64,000 nt of DNA from an uncultured Treponema sp. (GTDB lineage Bacteria; Spirochaetota; Spirochaetia; Treponematales; Treponemataceae), in contig CALCRU010000050.1 of assembly GCA_937894335.1 (NCBI GenBank), positions 1 through 64,000 on the forward strand. Direction: 5' to 3'. The notes below the pieces were generated by a model. It ran no database searches. It was not told the origin of the DNA and saw only the letters and a program-made list of their open reading frames with translations. The first letter of the stretch is position 1. Each line of letters begins with the position of its first letter. This document shows positions 8,663 through 16,939 of the stretch, piece after piece. The position numbers were made by a program, and so were the translations under genes.

Positions 8663-9592
8663 TCAGTCTTTTATGTGCCAGCGTCCACCTTCTTTTACAA
8701 AGCGGTTTGCATTTACTTCCAGCAGCCGTCCGTCTTCGCCTAGCATCTTTACCATAGAAGTAAGCAGGTTTACTTCGGTTACTTTAAAGTTGGTGTCGTC
8801 ATACACAAGGCGCAGTCCCTCGTTGGGCAACTTCTTTCTTGCTTCTGAATACCAGTCAAACTCGTAACTAAGGCAGCACAGAAGTCTTCCGCACTGACCG
8901 CTTATCTTTGTGGAATTAAGGCTAAGATTCTGATCTTTTGCCATTCTTATGCTTACAGGACGCAGTCTGTCGCTTACGGAATTGCAGCAGTAGGGACGAC
9001 CACACACGCCAAGTCCGCCAGTAATGCGACTTTCGTCACGCACGCCAATCTGCCTAAGTTCAATCCTCATCTTGAAGACGGAAACCAAATCCTTTACAAG
9101 TTCCCTAAAGTCTACGCGATTGTCGCTGGAAAAGAAGAAAAGTGCCTTCTGTTCTCCCACAAGAAAATGCACACTAACCAACTTCATGTTAAGTTTGTGG
9201 TACTGAACCTTTTCCCTAAATGTCTCAAAAGCCTGGTCTTCCTTTGCAAGTAGTTCCTTTGCATGATTCAAATCTCTTTCATCCGCCGCACGAACTACCT
9301 CAACAACATCAGAGGGCTTTATGCCAACAGGATGCTCCGACTTTCCCAAAACTAGGGCAAGGTCGCTTCCGTAACGAGTGGGAACAATGGCATACTTACC
9401 GGCCTCAAGCTTTACTCCCGAAGGAACGGTTGCATATATTCCCTCACTGGAATACTCAAGGCGAAGTTTATAAAGGTTTTCGGGGAACACATAGTTTGCA
9501 GTGTCCGAAGAGTCTTCTATATCGTTATCTTCAAGAGCCGAAAGGTCTTCGTTTTCTTCCAAATCTATATCGTTTTCAAAAATATCTGACAT
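8663..9592 (-). CDS. ricT: PSP1-domain protein of the RicT/YaaT family
   Basis: The PSP1 core has the characteristic cysteines of RicT: GGLGVCGRPYCCNS and GQCGRLLCCLSYE (near 195-245), which in Bacillus bind Fe-S clusters within the RicAFT complex that assists RNase Y-dependent mRNA maturation. The acidic N-terminus (residues 1-35) is an extension. The start is placed at ATG 9592 because TATTAT ends 6 nt before it; upstream in-frame ATG 9598 and TTG 9619 lie in that promoter or in the yaaR end. It lies directly after a yaaR-like gene, an arrangement that echoes the Bacillus yaaR-holB-yaaT neighbourhood. Confidence 0.88.
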   Translation of the reverse strand: MSDIFENDIDLEENEDLSALEDNDIEDSSDTANYVFPENLYKLRLEYSSEGIYATVPSGVKLEAGKYAIVPTRYGSDLALVLGKSEHPVGIKPSDVVEVVRAADERDLNHAKELLAKEDQAFETFREKVQYHKLNMKLVSVHFLVGEQKALFFFSSDNRVDFRELVKDLVSVFKMRIELRQIGVRDESRITGGLGVCGRPYCCNSVSDRLRPVSIRMAKDQNLSLNSTKISGQCGRLLCCLSYEFDWYSEARKKLPNEGLRLVYDDTNFKVTEVNLLTSMVKMLGEDGRLLEVNANRFVKEGGRWHIKD

Positions 9593-9598
9593 ATACAT

Positions 9599-9604
9599 AT
9601 AATA
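9599..9604 (-). promoter_or_regulatory. -10 element in front of ricT
   Basis: TATTAT on the minus strand, 6 nt from the ATG at 9592; a TAGACT 18 bp upstream may be the -35. It sits at the end of yaaR, so ricT may be transcribed both from here and by read-through. Confidence 0.4.
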
Positions 9605-9608
9605 GCAT

Positions 9609-10148
9609 TCAACCTGCAATTAAGTCTACCAGTAAGCCTTGTATTTCGTCCACCTTGGCTAGCATGTTGAACACCCTCTTGTGGTCGTGCAAAAGCCATT
9701 CTGCAATGTCTTCCAGTTTCTGATTTATTATGACAATCTGCTTGTAGGGGTCTTTTTCTAGGCCAGTTTTTCTGTCTCGTCCTCGCCGCTTTATGGTTGC
9801 AATTTCGAAATTATTTTTTTCCAGATAGCGCAAAAACTGACTTACCTTCCTGCGGTAAATTATGAACATTTCCTGAGTCTGATGTTTCTTTACATTTTCC
9901 GCAGCAATATCCGCCTCGTCCTTTAAAAATACCACAGCTTCGTCCAAAGACATTTGTGCAAGTTCTAGCGGAAATCCTTCTTGAATAAGTTCGTTTTCTG
10001 CCTGAGCTTTTTCTATTGCAGAAGAAAAATGAGTCTTTTTTGTCTTATTGATTTTTTCGTCTTTTTTAACGGACTGTGCATTTGCCGCCGCCGCAAAACT
10101 TGCCGCCTGAAAATACAGGGAAGAGTTGATTGAATCAATTCCTTCCAT
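9609..10148 (-). CDS. yaaR: YaaR family (DUF327) protein
   Basis: The 179-residue product has an Ala/Lys-rich start, then the helical DUF327 core (SLDEAVVFLKDEADIAAENVKK, FIIYRRKVSQFLRYLEKNN, RKTGLEKDPYKQIVIINQKLEDIAEWLL). Family members are about 145-180 residues and of unknown biochemical function. The gene lies between the bactofilin gene and ricT with short spacers (6 and 16 bp), so it is part of that operon. A GGTAAGG precedes the ATG. Confidence 0.82.
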   Translation of the reverse strand: MEGIDSINSSLYFQAASFAAAANAQSVKKDEKINKTKKTHFSSAIEKAQAENELIQEGFPLELAQMSLDEAVVFLKDEADIAAENVKKHQTQEMFIIYRRKVSQFLRYLEKNNFEIATIKRRGRDRKTGLEKDPYKQIVIINQKLEDIAEWLLHDHKRVFNMLAKVDEIQGLLVDLIAG

Positions 10149-10154
10149 AGTGCC

Positions 10155-10694
10155 TTACCTTATGCGGTGCCCCAAAGAAACGGGAATAAAAGTCAAACCT
10201 GACTCCTGAGTCTTTTCACTTTCTGCTACCTTATTCTTAGGCTCGTTTTTTTCCTGTTCAGATTTTTCTGGCAGATGGATTGGCTCAAGAATTGCATGAG
10301 ATGTAATTGCCTTAGTGTTGTCCCACTGGGAAGATGCATCCGTGTATTCAGTTTCGTTGGAAAGGGCAATGCAGTGTCCCTGAATGAGTACATTTTCGTC
10401 AGCACGAAGACGATGGGTCTGTATGTCGCCTATAACGGTACTGGTTGCAAACAACTGCACAGACTCAGGCGCAATAATGTTTCCGCATACAACTCCGCAG
10501 ACTGTAACAGACTTTGCAACAATGTTTCCCCGGATTCTTGCCTTTTCGCCAATAAAGATGTTTCCGGTGGTTTCTATGTTTCCGTCTATATCGCCTTCAA
10601 TGCGCACCATGCCGTTGATTTTTATGTCGCCGTGAATTGAAGAGCCTTCGCCTATGATTGTTTTAAATGCAATGTCGTCCGCAAAGAGAGCCAT
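10155..10694 (-). CDS. Bactofilin (polymer-forming cytoskeletal protein)
   Basis: Bactofilins self-assemble into filaments by stacking right-handed beta-helices. Residues about 14-115 show the repeating Gly/Ile/Val pattern (GSSIHGDIKINGMVRIEG, GNIETTGNIFIGEKA, GNIVAKSVTVCGVV, GNIIAPESVQLFA). The C-terminal 60 residues are charged and probably disordered. It is directly downstream of an M23 peptidase gene (10 bp), a common pairing that suggests a role in cell shape or in positioning peptidoglycan remodelling. An AAGGGCGG Shine-Dalgarno is present. Confidence 0.9.
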   Translation of the reverse strand: MALFADDIAFKTIIGEGSSIHGDIKINGMVRIEGDIDGNIETTGNIFIGEKARIRGNIVAKSVTVCGVVCGNIIAPESVQLFATSTVIGDIQTHRLRADENVLIQGHCIALSNETEYTDASSQWDNTKAITSHAILEPIHLPEKSEQEKNEPKNKVAESEKTQESGLTFIPVSLGHRIR

Positions 10695-10704
10695 GAGTCC
10701 GCCC

Positions 10705-11718
10705 TTACTTGATGTTTACATACTTTGCAGGGTCAACAACATCTGCACCGATGTGAACTTCGTAGTGAAGATGAGGACCTGTGGTAATGCCTGTATTTCC
10801 GATTGTGCCTATAATCTGACGCTGAGTTACCTGCTGACCCTTTGTTACGCGAACAGTGTTAAGGTGGGCATAGCGAGTGTAGAATCCGTGCTTGTGCTTT
10901 ATGATTACAAAGTTACCAAAGCTGTCGTCTCGTCCAACCGTTACAACCTGACCGTTTGCCGTTGCAATTACCGGGTCTCCCGTGCGGTATGTGGAAAAGT
11001 CCATGCCCTTGTGGATATACCACTGCTGGGTAATGGGGTGCACATTCTGTCCAAATGCCATGGAAATGTGTCCTATGCCACCCTTTACAGGCCAAATGTT
11101 TGGAATGTCAGAAAAGAGGGTGCTCTGGTTCTGGAGCATTTTTCCAATCTGCTCAACTGGCTCTACTGCGCTTTCAAGGTAAGAGTTAAGCTGGCGGATG
11201 TCGGAAGTTTCTTTAAGCGAACCAGAAACAATGTCCTGAGTGCTGAACAGCCCCGCAAGGTCTGAGTTCTGCTGGGTAAAATTTGAAGTTGAAGTGCTGT
11301 CGTTTATTCCAAGGAGGGAAAGTGACTGGCTTAAGGATGACTGGAAGCGTTTTGCCGTTTGCAGAAGGTTGTTGTTTTCGTCCCTAAGTTCGTCAAGGCT
11401 TGCCAAGGTTTCGCGGTTTTCCTGCTTAAGGCGACTTATTTCGGCACCTGTTCCAATGGTATGGCGGTTTGCAAGTACAAAGGAGCAACAGAGTCCCACA
11501 AGTACGACTGCGGCCATGGTAAGAGCAAAGACATTTGTCTTAAAGCTTATCATTTTTCCCTGAGAGTGGGGAACAATCATTACAGTCAGCTTACGGTCAA
11601 AGACTTTTACTACGCGCACAAAGAAACGCCCGATTCCCGTAAAGAAGGAACCAAGCGCCTGTTTGAGTCTAAAAACGAAATTTTTTTCCAGTTTTTTGTA
11701 TTTTCGCGCGCGTGCCAA
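10705..11718 (-). CDS. M23 family (LytM-type) peptidoglycan endopeptidase with TM anchor and coiled coil
   Basis: This is a zinc metallopeptidase expected to cut peptidoglycan cross-links or to regulate other hydrolases. A basic cytoplasmic N-terminus is followed by one TM segment (about 60-82, FALTMAAVVLVGLCCSFVLA), a periplasmic coiled coil (about 90-125) and the C-terminal M23 domain with HKGMDFS, RYAHL and the HLHYEV zinc motif. The start is a TTG at 11718: GGAGGAG lies 7 nt before it, whereas the longer TTG at 11751 falls inside the -10 hexamer. It leads the operon M23-bactofilin-yaaR-ricT. Confidence 0.88.
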   Translation of the reverse strand: MARARKYKKLEKNFVFRLKQALGSFFTGIGRFFVRVVKVFDRKLTVMIVPHSQGKMISFKTNVFALTMAAVVLVGLCCSFVLANRHTIGTGAEISRLKQENRETLASLDELRDENNNLLQTAKRFQSSLSQSLSLLGINDSTSTSNFTQQNSDLAGLFSTQDIVSGSLKETSDIRQLNSYLESAVEPVEQIGKMLQNQSTLFSDIPNIWPVKGGIGHISMAFGQNVHPITQQWYIHKGMDFSTYRTGDPVIATANGQVVTVGRDDSFGNFVIIKHKHGFYTRYAHLNTVRVTKGQQVTQRQIIGTIGNTGITTGPHLHYEVHIGADVVDPAKYVNIK

Positions 11719-11750
11719 AAAAGTACTCCTCCGCCCGACTGTATTCGTCA

Positions 11751-11779
11751 ATCATAACATATAAGTATGATTCTGTCAA
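11751..11779 (-). promoter_or_regulatory. Sigma-70 promoter of the M23-bactofilin operon
   Basis: On the minus strand TTGACA (11779-11774), 17-bp spacer, TATGAT (11756-11751). It rules out the TTG at 11751 as the start and is back to back with the tatD promoter. Confidence 0.7.
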
Positions 11780-11786
11780 ATTTATC

Positions 11787-11815
11787 TTGACTTGTGGGCA
11801 GTCCCGTGTTACTAT
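11787..11815 (+). promoter_or_regulatory. Sigma-70 promoter of tatD-dus-GH3
   Basis: TTGACT (11787-11792), 17-bp spacer, TACTAT (11810-11815). The leader of about 75 nt holds a small hairpin (GAGGT-ATTT-ACCTC, near 11852-11865). Confidence 0.7.
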
Positions 11816-11895
11816 TATCGGTAAGGATAGGAGTTTTTCTTACTTATTCTTGAGGTATTTACCTCTCACCATCGCTATTTTTGAGGAAGAAAGCC

Positions 11896-12678
11896 ATGCA
11901 GTTTTTTGATACTCACGCCCATATAGGGTTGATATACGATGACCCTATTGAACAGATTCGTGTTATTCAGCAGGCAAAGCAGGCCGGAGTAACTCGCATC
12001 GTAAGCATAAACAACTCGCTCCACGACTTTAAGAAGGAATATGCCGCCTTAAAGTCCATAAACGGTGTGTATCATGCCGTAGGAGTAGGTCCGTCAGAAG
12101 TAATGACCCCGGGTAAGGACTGGATTAAGACTATAGAAGATAATGTCAATCTGCCCAATGTGGTAGCCATTGGCGAAACTGGTCTGGACTACTACAAGCA
12201 GTTTGGAGACAAGCACAGCCAGATAGAGCTTTTCATAACCCAGCTGGAACTTGCCCAGAAGCACAAAAAGCCGGTAATTATCCACAACAGGGATGCTGGT
12301 AACGACATTTTTGAAATCCTCACCGACCGTCTGCCCGAAAAAGGCGCCATTTTCCACTGTTACAGCGAAAACGCCGAGTATGCCCGCAAGTGTCTGGACG
12401 CAGGAATGAATGTCTACTTCTCTTTTGCAGGAAACCTTACCTACCGCAACGCACGCAATTTGCACGAAACGGTTCTGAACATTCCGGTAGACAGAATTCT
12501 TATCGAAACTGAAAGCCCTTTCATGATTCCGGCAGAATTCAGAGAGAAAAAGCGCACCATGCCTGCTTACCTTCCGTCCACAGCCCGCTTCCTTGCCGAA
12601 ATGCTGGACATGGATCTGGAAAAGCTTAGCGAGCAGTTGTGGAAAAACAGCTGTACAATCTTCAATCTGCCCGAATAA
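11896..12678 (+). CDS. tatD: TatD family metal-dependent hydrolase (DNase)
   Basis: TatD proteins are TIM-barrel metal hydrolases with 3'-5' exonuclease and AP-endonuclease activities. The metal ligands are visible: DTHAHIG at the start (residues 4-10), GETGLDYY (near 94), a His in KKPVIIHNRDA, the FHCYSE strand (near 150) and ETESPF (near 206). The start is ATG 11896, preceded by GAGGAAG. The stop overlaps the next start as TAATG. Length (260) is normal for the family. Confidence 0.9.
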   Translation: MQFFDTHAHIGLIYDDPIEQIRVIQQAKQAGVTRIVSINNSLHDFKKEYAALKSINGVYHAVGVGPSEVMTPGKDWIKTIEDNVNLPNVVAIGETGLDYYKQFGDKHSQIELFITQLELAQKHKKPVIIHNRDAGNDIFEILTDRLPEKGAIFHCYSENAEYARKCLDAGMNVYFSFAGNLTYRNARNLHETVLNIPVDRILIETESPFMIPAEFREKKRTMPAYLPSTARFLAEMLDMDLEKLSEQLWKNSCTIFNLPE

Positions 12679-13712
12679 TGACGCAGAAAGAACTGTATCA
12701 TCCGGTAAGCATAGGCAGACCTGGCACAAAAATCCTCAGCCTGAACGGAAACCTCTTTCTGGCACCCATTGCGGGTTACAGCGACATGGCTTTCCGTTCA
12801 CTCTGCACGGAATACGGAGCCTCACTTTGCACCACAGAAATGGTCTCTGCAGAAGCCCTTACAAGAGGTTCCCTTAAAACAGAAGAACTTATGGTCCGCT
12901 CGCCGTCAGAAAAGCACTATGCCGTACAAATTTTTGGTGGCAATGCCGATGTAATGTTTCGCGGTACAAAGTTGGTTCTTGAACGAACAGACTGCGACCT
13001 TATAGACATTAACGGCGGATGTCCTGTTCCCAAAATAGTAAAAAGCGGAGCAGGCAGCATGCTTACAAAAGAACCCGACCGCCTGTACGCAATAGTAAAA
13101 GCGGTAAAGGAAGCAGTAGCCTCTTATGCCCAAGAACATCCAGAAAGGGGAACCATTCCCGTAAGCATAAAAATCCGAAGCGGATGGGACGCACAAAACC
13201 TTACCTGGCAAGAAACAGTACCAGCGGCTCTTGAAGCAGGAGCGGACGCACTTACCCTACATGCAAGAACAAGAGCTCAGGGCTACGAAGGAAAAAGCGA
13301 CTGGAACATTCTGCGCCAGACAGTGGAACTTGTGGCAGGAAAAATTCCCGTATTTGGCTCTGGAGACGCACACACTCCCGAAACCGCAAAACAGATGCTA
13401 GAAGAAACTGGCGTAGACGGAGTAATGTTTGCAAGGGGGGCAATGGGTGACCCCTTCCTGTTCCGCAGGACAAAGGAACTCCTTACCAAAGGAAGCTACG
13501 AACAGGAAACACTTGCGGAACGACTTAATGCAGGATTCCGTGAACTAGAACTTAATGTAGCGTCAAAGGGCGAAAAGGGAGCTTGTCTAGACATGCGAAA
13601 AAAATTCTGCGCATACAGTTCTGGCATAAGGGGTGGCGGTCAGCTTAGAAAAAAAGTTGTGGAATGTCTTACCGTGGAAGACTACCGTCAGGTTTTTGCG
13701 GAGTATCTGTAA
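12678..13712 (+). CDS. dus: tRNA-dihydrouridine synthase (DusB-like)
   Basis: This FMN enzyme reduces uridines in the tRNA D-loop. Family signatures are clear: FLAPIAGYSDMAFR (near 27), VQIFGG, IDINGGCPVPKIVKSGAGSML with the catalytic Cys, KIRSGWD, LHARTRAQGY, SGDAHTPE and MFARGAMGDPFLF. The ATG overlaps the tatD stop (TAATG), indicating translational coupling; the longer ORF from 12639 is not needed. It is coupled in the same way to the GH3 gene downstream. Confidence 0.92.
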   Translation: MTQKELYHPVSIGRPGTKILSLNGNLFLAPIAGYSDMAFRSLCTEYGASLCTTEMVSAEALTRGSLKTEELMVRSPSEKHYAVQIFGGNADVMFRGTKLVLERTDCDLIDINGGCPVPKIVKSGAGSMLTKEPDRLYAIVKAVKEAVASYAQEHPERGTIPVSIKIRSGWDAQNLTWQETVPAALEAGADALTLHARTRAQGYEGKSDWNILRQTVELVAGKIPVFGSGDAHTPETAKQMLEETGVDGVMFARGAMGDPFLFRRTKELLTKGSYEQETLAERLNAGFRELELNVASKGEKGACLDMRKKFCAYSSGIRGGGQLRKKVVECLTVEDYRQVFAEYL

Positions 13713-15964
13713 TGAATTTAAAGAATCAAATTTCCCTGTGTTCAGGAAAAGACTTCTGGCACACAAAAGAATTCCCTAAAGAAAACATTTCCTCCTTCTG
13801 CATGAGCGACGGTCCAGCCGGATTACGAAAGCAGGTTAACCAAAGCGACATGTTGGGAGTAAACGAATCAGTTCCAGCAACATGCTTTCCTGCAGAAACA
13901 AACATTGCTTGCGGCTGGAACAGAAAAACTGCCGCCTGCATAGGAGCTTCCATTGCAGAAGAAGCAAAACTAAACGGTGTACAGATGGTGCTTGGTCCAG
14001 GAGCAAACATAAAGCGGAATCCACTCTGCGGAAGAAACTTTGAATACTTTTCGGAAGACCCAATACTTTCTGGCACAATGGCAGAATCCTACATCAGCGG
14101 AATGCAAAATGCCGGAGTTGCCTCATGCATAAAACACTTTGCATGCAACAGTCAGGAATACATGCGCTTTACTTCCGACAGTCTGGTTGACGAAAAGACT
14201 CTAAGAGAACTTTACCTAGTTCCCTTTGAAATTGCAGTACGAAGGGCAAAGCCAAAAGCAGTAATGAGCGCGTACAATAAACTTAACGGAGAGTACTGTT
14301 CTTCAAACAAAAAACTGCTTACAGACATTCTTCGCGGTGAATGGAATTTTGACGGCATAGTGATTACAGACTGGGGCGCAATGGTAGACCGCACTCAGTC
14401 ATTTCTTGCCGGATGCGACCTTGCCATGCCAGGCGGTTCTGCCTTTGGCGAAAAACATGCTCTGCGCCTTGCAAAAAAAGATGAACAACTCTTACGCTGC
14501 ATAAAAGAAAGTGCGGAACGCATTGCAAAACTTTCCCACGAACTCTGCCAAAGCAAAAATCAAAAAGAAATTCCCTTGGCAGAAGAAGTTTACAAAAAAA
14601 ATTACCAGACAGCACTTAATGCGGCAGAAGAAAGTTTTGTACTTCTAAAAAACAAAAACCAAACCCTTCCTTTGCAAAAAGAAAACACAGTCATCATTGG
14701 AGCAATGGCACAAAACCTTCGCATACAGGGTTCTGGAAGCAGCCACATAAACTTCAGACACAAGACGGAGCTAGTTCAGTTTTTTCCCCAGTCAGAATTT
14801 GCAGTGGGATATAATGATGACGGTTCAACAGAGGAGGCTCTTGTCCGTGAGGCAGTAGAACTTTCCCTTAAGGCAAAGAAAGAAAACAAAACAGTCCTCC
14901 TTGTTGCAGGACTTCCCAAGTCTTACGAATCTGAAGGCTTTGACAGAAAAGACATGTCTCTTCCCCAAGGAATGAATGAACTGATTAAAAAAGTTTGCGA
15001 GATAAACGAAAAAACAGTTGTAGTCATTGCAGGCGGAGGAGCAGTTGAACTACCTTGGAAAGAAAAAGCAGCCGCAATTTTATATGCCGGTCTTCCAGGA
15101 GAAGCGGGAGCAGAAGCCCTCTTTAATGTGCTTACAGGAAAAGTTTCTCCCTCAGGAAAGCTTGCAGAATCATGGCCACTCTCTTATGCCGATGTAGCCA
15201 ATGCTAAAAGGTATTCAGAAAAAAACCCAGACGGAAAAGCCTCTTACGAAGAAAAACTTTTTAACGGCTACAGGCATTACACGAGCAGAAACATTCCAGT
15301 ATGCTACAGCTTTGGCCACGGTCTTACATACACAACATTTTCTTACTCAGACATTTTCTGCGACAAAAAAACCGTCTCTTGCAAAATTAAAAACGAAGGA
15401 AGTGTCAGTGCAAAAGAAGTAGTCCAGCTGTATGTTTCTTTGGCAAAAGAAAATTCTCCTGATGAACCTAGACTACTTCTTAAGGATTTTGAAAAAATTC
15501 ATCTTGCACCAGGCGAAGAAAAAACTGTTTCCTTTACACTTACCGACGAAACATTCCGTGTATGGAAGGATGACTCTTGGCATGTTGCAGGCGGAACACA
15601 TACGCTGCACATAGGCTCTTCCTGCACAGACCTGCGTCTTTGCACGAACATAAGCTTGGAAGAAAAAACTTTTGCAAAGCCCCGTACACAAGACGGCACC
15701 TGCCCGACAAAAAATCAAAAGCGCTTTACCATGGAGAACACAATCAATCAGCTAAGGCCTCACTCTGCCGTAATGCGCCTTATGTACCGAATGATAAACC
15801 TAATCATGACAAAAAAATTCCTTGGCAAAAACTCAAGCCCACAAACCTACCGCATGATGATGACAAGTTCCGTAGACAATACCTTTGCAGGAATAAAACA
15901 AAGCAGCGGACTAAAGTTTCCCGTCTTTGAATTCCTCCTTTGGCTTTCAAACTGCGGACTGTAA
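13712..15964 (+). CDS. Glycoside hydrolase family 3 beta-glycosidase
   Basis: The 750-residue product has the GH3 (alpha/beta)8 domain (about 20-300) with KHFACNSQE, the nucleophile Asp in GIVITDWGA (near residue 220) and NPLCGRNFEYFSEDP; the C-terminal GH3 sandwich domain (about 310-560, GSGSSHIN, GLPGEAGAEALFNVLTG); a fibronectin III-like domain (about 580-650); and an extra 90-residue Met/Lys-rich tail that matches no domain I recognise. No signal peptide is visible, so it should act in the cytoplasm on imported oligosaccharides, with beta-glucosides or beta-xylosides as likely substrates. The ATG overlaps the dus stop (TAATG), an odd pairing of a catabolic enzyme with tRNA modification. 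Confidence 0.9.
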   Translation: MNLKNQISLCSGKDFWHTKEFPKENISSFCMSDGPAGLRKQVNQSDMLGVNESVPATCFPAETNIACGWNRKTAACIGASIAEEAKLNGVQMVLGPGANIKRNPLCGRNFEYFSEDPILSGTMAESYISGMQNAGVASCIKHFACNSQEYMRFTSDSLVDEKTLRELYLVPFEIAVRRAKPKAVMSAYNKLNGEYCSSNKKLLTDILRGEWNFDGIVITDWGAMVDRTQSFLAGCDLAMPGGSAFGEKHALRLAKKDEQLLRCIKESAERIAKLSHELCQSKNQKEIPLAEEVYKKNYQTALNAAEESFVLLKNKNQTLPLQKENTVIIGAMAQNLRIQGSGSSHINFRHKTELVQFFPQSEFAVGYNDDGSTEEALVREAVELSLKAKKENKTVLLVAGLPKSYESEGFDRKDMSLPQGMNELIKKVCEINEKTVVVIAGGGAVELPWKEKAAAILYAGLPGEAGAEALFNVLTGKVSPSGKLAESWPLSYADVANAKRYSEKNPDGKASYEEKLFNGYRHYTSRNIPVCYSFGHGLTYTTFSYSDIFCDKKTVSCKIKNEGSVSAKEVVQLYVSLAKENSPDEPRLLLKDFEKIHLAPGEEKTVSFTLTDETFRVWKDDSWHVAGGTHTLHIGSSCTDLRLCTNISLEEKTFAKPRTQDGTCPTKNQKRFTMENTINQLRPHSAVMRLMYRMINLIMTKKFLGKNSSPQTYRMMMTSSVDNTFAGIKQSSGLKFPVFEFLLWLSNCGL

Positions 15965-15987
15965 AAAGTCGCCCGTAAGTTGACCAA
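15963..15987 (+). repeat. 25-bp promoter repeat, copy 1
   Basis: Perfect 25-bp direct repeat with 16885-16909. It contains TTGACC, usable as a -35 (15980-15985) for the outer-membrane protein gene; TGTTAT (16003-16008, spacer 17) or TTATAT (16005-16010, spacer 19) could be the -10. Confidence 0.75.
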
Positions 15988-16034
15988 CAGAAATTTTGTT
16001 TGTGTTATATTGGTCTAAATTATAGGAGGACTTT

Positions 16035-16646
16035 ATGAAAAAATTTGTTTCACTGTTGGGTATTGCACTTTTAACTTTTGCTGTGCTTAATGCGGAAGAA
16101 TCCAAAATTGCAATGTATGCAAAGGCAGAAGCTGGTTATTATTCTGGCGGTGCAAAAATCAAAACAGACTTGGGAGGCTCTCTTCTTAACAAGCAGGATG
16201 TGACTTTTCCTATTTCAGGACTTGAAGTTACCCCTACCTTTGGACTTACGCTGCCAGTAGTCTTTGAACAGAATTTTGGAACATTGAAAATGGGTGCAGA
16301 AGTACAGGTTCCCGTCGTAATTGGTAATTACCCCTATGGCACCACTACGGGAAACGCCCTTATTATAGATCCGGGACTGATGATTATAGAAAACTATTAC
16401 CTTCCACAGATAATGCCCAAAGCTCTTCAAAAACTGAACGCAAAAGTTGGAGTAGGTTTTTCCGTACCAATCTCCATAGTAACAACAGAAACTTTTTCAG
16501 AAACCGGAGTAGGATTTAAACTGAATTTTCTTTTGGGACTACAGTACGACTTTACCAAGCACATATCCGCAAACATAGACTGGAACTTGGGAACGTTCGG
16601 AGTGTTGTCATCTTCAATCCGTGCGGGAGTAAGCTGGAGATTTTAA
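16035..16646 (+). CDS. Outer-membrane beta-barrel protein
   Basis: The product starts with a signal peptide (MKKFVSLLGIALLTFAVLNA), then shows alternating hydrophobic strands rich in Gly and aromatics and ends in GVSWRF, whose terminal Phe fits the BAM recognition signal. At 203 residues (about 183 mature) it would make a small barrel of roughly 8-10 strands. Substrate or role is unknown. It has a strong AGGAGG Shine-Dalgarno 6 nt before the ATG. A decayed barrel gene lies at 17.95-18.32 kb. Confidence 0.75.
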   Translation: MKKFVSLLGIALLTFAVLNAEESKIAMYAKAEAGYYSGGAKIKTDLGGSLLNKQDVTFPISGLEVTPTFGLTLPVVFEQNFGTLKMGAEVQVPVVIGNYPYGTTTGNALIIDPGLMIIENYYLPQIMPKALQKLNAKVGVGFSVPISIVTTETFSETGVGFKLNFLLGLQYDFTKHISANIDWNLGTFGVLSSSIRAGVSWRF

Positions 16647-16670
16647 GTAAGTAAGACAATAAGTTTTCTG

Positions 16671-16697
16671 GCACTTTCTTTTGTAAGGGAAAGTGTC
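16671..16697 (+). terminator. Possible stem-loop after the outer-membrane protein gene
   Basis: GCACTTTC and GAAAGTGT can form an 8-bp stem (one G-U) around a 10-nt loop. There is no T run after it, so intrinsic termination is uncertain. Confidence 0.3.
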
Positions 16698-16738
16698 GGA
16701 ACGAAAACCCTTTAACACATTTGAGTCATGCTATCATA

Positions 16739-16881
16739 ATTCTATTCACCCTGTTCCTCTTTCCCAGCCAGTGGTCCACCAGTCCTTTTATCAAAACCAT
16801 ATTGCAAAGTCATTCCCTTGCGTTGGGAATAAACTTGTTTTATATTCCATACCATCGGATAAAATTGTCAACGCTTTGCAC
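16739..16881 (-). pseudogene. Remnant of a second WYL regulator gene and its promoter
   Basis: Read on the minus strand, the last 18 or so codons (LVDHWLGKRNRVNRI) resemble the C-terminus of the WYL protein at 22744-23769 (LLDDWLEKRTRVNGI). They are joined directly to a sequence nearly identical to that gene's upstream region (TATCAAAACCATATTG, the ATTCCC-N7-GGGAAT palindrome, TTGACA). All the rest of the gene is deleted. It shows that two WYL loci once flanked this region. Confidence 0.75.
16812..16830. promoter_or_regulatory. ATTCCC-N7-GGGAAT palindrome, copy 1
   Basis: A 19-bp palindrome in the remnant WYL promoter; same half-sites and spacing as 22707-22725 and 23808-23826. Confidence 0.6.
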
Positions 16882-16884
16882 TTC

Positions 16885-16909
16885 AAAAAGTCGCCCGTAA
16901 GTTGACCAA
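16885..16909 (+). repeat. 25-bp promoter repeat, copy 2
   Basis: Identical to 15963-15987. Its TTGACC (16902-16907) lies 19 bp before TAGAAT (16927-16932), which ends 7 nt before the ankyrin gene ATG. Confidence 0.75.
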
Positions 16910-16939
16910 ACACATAAAATTTATGGTAGAATTTAAGTT

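Noticed and set aside
11749..11751. TTG start of the M23 peptidase giving 348 residues
   Set aside because: It lies inside the -10 hexamer of a clear promoter; TTG 11718 has a proper GGAGGAG.
13664..13711. Longer GH3 start
   Set aside because: The extra codons lie inside dus; ATG 13712 overlaps the dus stop as TAATG.
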